A DNA stretch of 10,304 nucleotides from Schleiferiaceae bacterium (GTDB lineage: Bacteria > Bacteroidota > Bacteroidia > Flavobacteriales > Schleiferiaceae), in NCBI GenBank assembly GCA_025210575.1, contig JAOARK010000562.1, positions 1 through 10,304 on the forward strand. Reading direction: 5' to 3'. The notes below the pieces were generated by a model. The model ran no database searches, was not told where the DNA came from, and saw nothing but the letters and a program-made list of their open reading frames with translations. Both the position numbers and the translations under genes were made by a program. Below, in pieces: positions 7,824 through 10,304 of the stretch. Each line of letters starts with the position of its first letter. Within the stretch, counting starts at the first letter, position 1.

Positions 7824-7831
7824 TATAATTG
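7824..7831 (+). promoter_or_regulatory. Candidate -7 promoter element upstream of porP/sprF
   Basis: The bases TATAATTG match TAnnTTTG with one mismatch and lie 22 bases before the ATG at 7854. This is the same spacing as the pdhA element to its start (22) and close to that of porV (24). No TTG -33 box is visible about 20 bases upstream. The porP-gldJ unit must have its promoter in this 160-bp region because the other side is the divergent porU gene. Confidence 0.3.
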
Positions 7832-7853
7832 TGGTCTTAAAACACTGGCTTAG

Positions 7854-8849
7854 ATGAAAAGAAACTTTAAATATTTCTTAGGTTTCATAATTGTTTTTCA
7901 AGCATTCCAAATGAGGGCGCAAGACCCCCATTTCTCGCAGTATTACGCTAACCCATTATACCTAAACCCTGCATTTGCCGGTGTAGATAAGTGTCCAACG
8001 GTTCACTTAAATTACCGAAATCAGTACCCTCAATTAGGTGTTTATAATACCTTTTCAGCATCTTTCGATGGCTACGTTGAAGGTATTAACGGTGGTTTAG
8101 GGGTTATGGCTATGAGAGACGAAGCAGCTCAAGGAAACTTAAGTTTGACAGAAGTAAGTGCTTTATATTCATACCATCTTACTGTAAACCGTAAATTCAC
8201 TTTACTATCTGGATTTCAAGCAACATTTAGACAACGTCAATTAGATTGGTATAATTTAACATTCCCAGATATGATTGATCAGTTCTATGGGTTTGTTAAG
8301 CCAACTAATGAGATACCACCAGAAAATACCACGAATCAGCATTTAGATCTGTCTTTTGGTATGATTGGTTATACGGAGAAATTTTATATCGGGGCAGCAG
8401 CTCATCACTTAACGCAGCCTAACGAAGCTTTTTTATCGAATAATAAATTACCACTAAAGTTTACTGCACACGCAGGATTGACGCTTCAACTTGGTAGACG
8501 AAGATTATATAACAGTACAGACAATTTATTGATTATCCATGCGGTTTATCAAAACCAAGGGCCATTTAGCCAATTAACAAGTGGATTATCATTTAACCGC
8601 GGTCCTATAACTGGTGGTCTTGCGTTGAGAACATCTTTAGGAACTGAAGCCAATAACCCAGATGCAGTAATTATCATCTTAGGTTTGGCACCAGAAAAGT
8701 CTCCTTACACCATTGGATATAGCTATGATTATACTATTTCTGCTTTTACCAACGTTACAGGAGGAGCACATGAGATAACTTTCTCGTATAAATTTCCTTG
8801 TATAAAGAAGAAGAAGGGAATCAAACCGATGAAGTGTCCTAAATTTTAA
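7854..8849 (+). CDS. PorP/SprF-family type IX secretion outer-membrane protein
   Basis: Members of this family are outer-membrane beta-barrels linked to the T9SS. PorP itself is a core component, while SprF and its many paralogues help export or anchor particular large surface proteins. The 331-residue product has a signal peptide at about 1-22 (MKRNFKYFLGFIIVFQAF, then QMRA). The hallmark DPHFSQYYANPLYLNPAF follows directly at 24-41, and VHLNYRNQYPQLG after it is also typical. Amphipathic strands continue to a C-terminus with EITFSYKFPC and a short basic tail ending in KCPKF, as in many family members. The ATG at 7854 is the only start that keeps the signal peptide and follows an AT-rich leader. 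gldJ begins 11 bp downstream, which suggests one transcript. Because genomes often carry several paralogues, I cannot say whether this is the core porP or an accessory sprF-like copy, so I give no symbol. Confidence 0.9.
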   Translation: MKRNFKYFLGFIIVFQAFQMRAQDPHFSQYYANPLYLNPAFAGVDKCPTVHLNYRNQYPQLGVYNTFSASFDGYVEGINGGLGVMAMRDEAAQGNLSLTEVSALYSYHLTVNRKFTLLSGFQATFRQRQLDWYNLTFPDMIDQFYGFVKPTNEIPPENTTNQHLDLSFGMIGYTEKFYIGAAAHHLTQPNEAFLSNNKLPLKFTAHAGLTLQLGRRRLYNSTDNLLIIHAVYQNQGPFSQLTSGLSFNRGPITGGLALRTSLGTEANNPDAVIIILGLAPEKSPYTIGYSYDYTISAFTNVTGGAHEITFSYKFPCIKKKKGIKPMKCPKF

Positions 8850-8860
8850 CAAAGAAATAC

Positions 8861-10304
8861 ATGACAGTTTTTAATATGAAAAGAGCCACAATTTTATCAT
8901 CGCTAGTAATAGCTGGATTGGCCCTAACATCTTGCTCTGAGAAATCAAGCACAACTGGATGGGAAATTAACGACAAGAAAAATGGAGGTTTCTTTGTAAA
9001 CACGAAATACAAAGGTCAGAAAACTGGTCCTGGTTTAGTGTTTATTGAAGGGGGTACTTTCGTAATGGGTCGTGTTGAAGAAGACGTTATTAAAGATTGG
9101 AACAACGTACCTCGTAGAGTATCTGTTGCTTCTTTCTACATGGACGAAACTGAAGTTACTAATACAGACTACAACGAATATCTATACTGGTTAGATCGCG
9201 TTTACGATCGTGATTACTATCCAGAGATTTATAACACTGCATTACCGGATACATTGGTATGGAGAGATAAGTTAGCTTACAATGAGGTTTATGTAGAAAA
9301 CTATCTACGTCACCCAGCTTACAACTATTACCCTGTTGTTGGTGTTAACTGGCTACAAGCCATGCGTTACTGTTCTTGGAGAACAGACCGTGTAAACGAA
9401 CAAATTCTTGTTGAAGAAGGCGTATTTAATGTAAACCCAGATCAACAAGATGCAGAGAACTTCAATACAGAAGTTTATCTATACAAAAACGAAGATTATC
9501 AACTTCAGAATAAAAAAGGTAAAAAGGATTATAACCCTAATTCTCCTTACGGTAAGGAAGGTAGACCAGTTCAAATTAGAGATGGTATCTTACTTCCTAA
9601 GTATAGACTACCGACCGAGGCAGAATGGGAATTTGCTGCTTACGCGGATCAAGGAGCGAGAATTTACGACAGAACTACAGACAAGAACAAGTATTCTTGG
9701 AATGGTACCGCTATGAGAAGTGGAGCTAAAGGTTCTCGTGGTGAAATTCTTGCAAACTATAAAAGAGGTAACGGAGATATGATGGGTACCTCAGGATGGT
9801 TGAATGACGAAGCATACAAAACAATGCAAGTTCGCTTCTACCCTCCAAACAATTTTGGTCTTTATGACATGGCTGGCAACGTGGCTGAGTGGGTATTGGA
9901 TATCTATCGTCCGTTAACTCCTCAAGATGTTACAGACAACAGCCCTTTCCGTGGAAACGACTTTGAGACTTTTGATGACGATTACGAAGGAATTGGTTCA
10001 TTGGAAGTATTACAAGAAATTCAGTTTGACAGCGATAGTAATGTAGTTGGTCTTCCTGGTCAATTACCTTCAAGACCAGTTACTGAAGAAGAAAACTTGA
10101 ATCGTAGAAATTACCAGAAATCTTCTTACAGAGACTGGCAAGATGGTGATGTTGAGTCTAGTATTTACTATGATTCTGAAGTTCCTGAAGGTCAGGCTGC
10201 GATGTACGATTACGGTAGAACAACTATGGTTGGTAACAACGTAAGAGTTTACAAAGGTGGTAGCTGGAAAGATTATGCTTACTGGTTATCTCCTGGAACG
10301 AGAA
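8861..10304 (+). CDS. gldJ: Gliding motility lipoprotein GldJ (3' end missing)
   Basis: GldJ is an outer-membrane lipoprotein required for gliding, and it stabilises GldK and so supports T9SS secretion. The first 481 residues are visible and the frame is open to the window edge. A lipoprotein signal peptide ends at the lipobox LTSC, with lipidated Cys25. SSTTGWEINDKKNGGF follows, typical of GldJ. The SUMF1/formylglycine-enzyme fold starts at PGLVFIEGGTFVMGR and continues through SFYMDETEVTN. RLPTEAEWEF is at 249-258, GLYDMAGNVAEW at 333-344 and GGSW at 466-469. The only cysteines are 25 and 171, so the catalytic pair of formylglycine-generating enzymes is absent and the role is probably structural. 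GldK/PorK is the close paralogue and often follows porP. The TTGWEINDKK start, DWNNVP, DTLVWRD and YLRHPAY segments match my recollection of GldJ instead. The ATG at 8861 follows an A-rich leader; the ATG at 8876 would give a shorter, more standard lipoprotein signal. Confidence 0.9.
   Translation, partial: MTVFNMKRATILSSLVIAGLALTSCSEKSSTTGWEINDKKNGGFFVNTKYKGQKTGPGLVFIEGGTFVMGRVEEDVIKDWNNVPRRVSVASFYMDETEVTNTDYNEYLYWLDRVYDRDYYPEIYNTALPDTLVWRDKLAYNEVYVENYLRHPAYNYYPVVGVNWLQAMRYCSWRTDRVNEQILVEEGVFNVNPDQQDAENFNTEVYLYKNEDYQLQNKKGKKDYNPNSPYGKEGRPVQIRDGILLPKYRLPTEAEWEFAAYADQGARIYDRTTDKNKYSWNGTAMRSGAKGSRGEILANYKRGNGDMMGTSGWLNDEAYKTMQVRFYPPNNFGLYDMAGNVAEWVLDIYRPLTPQDVTDNSPFRGNDFETFDDDYEGIGSLEVLQEIQFDSDSNVVGLPGQLPSRPVTEEENLNRRNYQKSSYRDWQDGDVESSIYYDSEVPEGQAAMYDYGRTTMVGNNVRVYKGGSWKDYAYWLSPGTR

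Noticed and set aside
9450..9716. Second-frame open reading frame inside gldJ
   Set aside because: It overlaps the conserved SUMF1 core in another frame and shows no recognisable domain.
8861..10304. Calling the last gene gldK (porK) because it follows a porP-family gene
   Set aside because: The segment after the lipobox (TTGWEINDKKNGG), DWNNVP, DTLVWRD and YLRHPAYNYYPVVGVNW fit GldJ, not GldK, and the locus sits beside porU, the usual gldJ location. A tree of both families would settle it.
1..10304. CRISPR array, tRNA or rRNA gene, insertion sequence or phage gene
   Set aside because: Coding density is high, with no non-coding gap above 160 bp. I saw no regularly spaced repeats, cloverleaf-like sequence or transposase or integrase motifs.

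Overview
The window comes from a Bacteroidota genome, most likely order Flavobacteriales or a close relative. The reasons are a type IX secretion (T9SS) and gliding gene set (porU, porV, a porP/sprF-family gene and gldJ), the linkage porU-porV-cdd-pdhA-pdhC that I recall from flavobacteria, AT-rich non-coding DNA, and short leaders with TAnnTTTG-like -7 elements instead of strong Shine-Dalgarno sites. Genus or species cannot be read from the sequence.

Layout. Bases 1-7693 hold five genes on the minus strand. In transcription order they are porU (T9SS C25-type sortase), porV (outer-membrane partner), cdd (cytidine deaminase), pdhA (pyruvate dehydrogenase E1 alpha) and pdhC (E2 acyltransferase, cut by the left edge). 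Spacing is tight: 56 bp between porU and my chosen porV start, 7 bp between porV and cdd, 57 bp between cdd and pdhA, and 15 bp between pdhA and pdhC. A 160-bp AT-rich divergent region (7694-7853) follows. On the plus strand come a PorP/SprF-family gene (7854-8849) and, 11 bp later, gldJ, a SUMF1-fold lipoprotein gene cut by the right edge. No stretch over 300 bases lacks a gene. I see no tRNA, rRNA, CRISPR array, IS element or phage gene.

How the genes work together. PorU and PorV form the cell-surface complex that removes the C-terminal signal of T9SS cargo and attaches the cargo to the surface. PorV shuttles cargo from the translocon. PorP/SprF proteins are outer-membrane beta-barrels, and GldJ is an outer-membrane lipoprotein needed for gliding and for stable GldK. 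The divergent region therefore probably controls two arms of one surface machine. The cdd, pdhA and pdhC genes are pyrimidine-salvage and central-metabolism genes downstream of porUV. A -7-like element in front of pdhA suggests they can also be transcribed separately.

I do not see a clearly novel system here. The points most worth a second look are the divergent porP-gldJ/porU-porV arrangement, the 12-bp inverted repeat between them, and a recurring TTAnAyTTGC motif upstream of porU, porV and pdhA.
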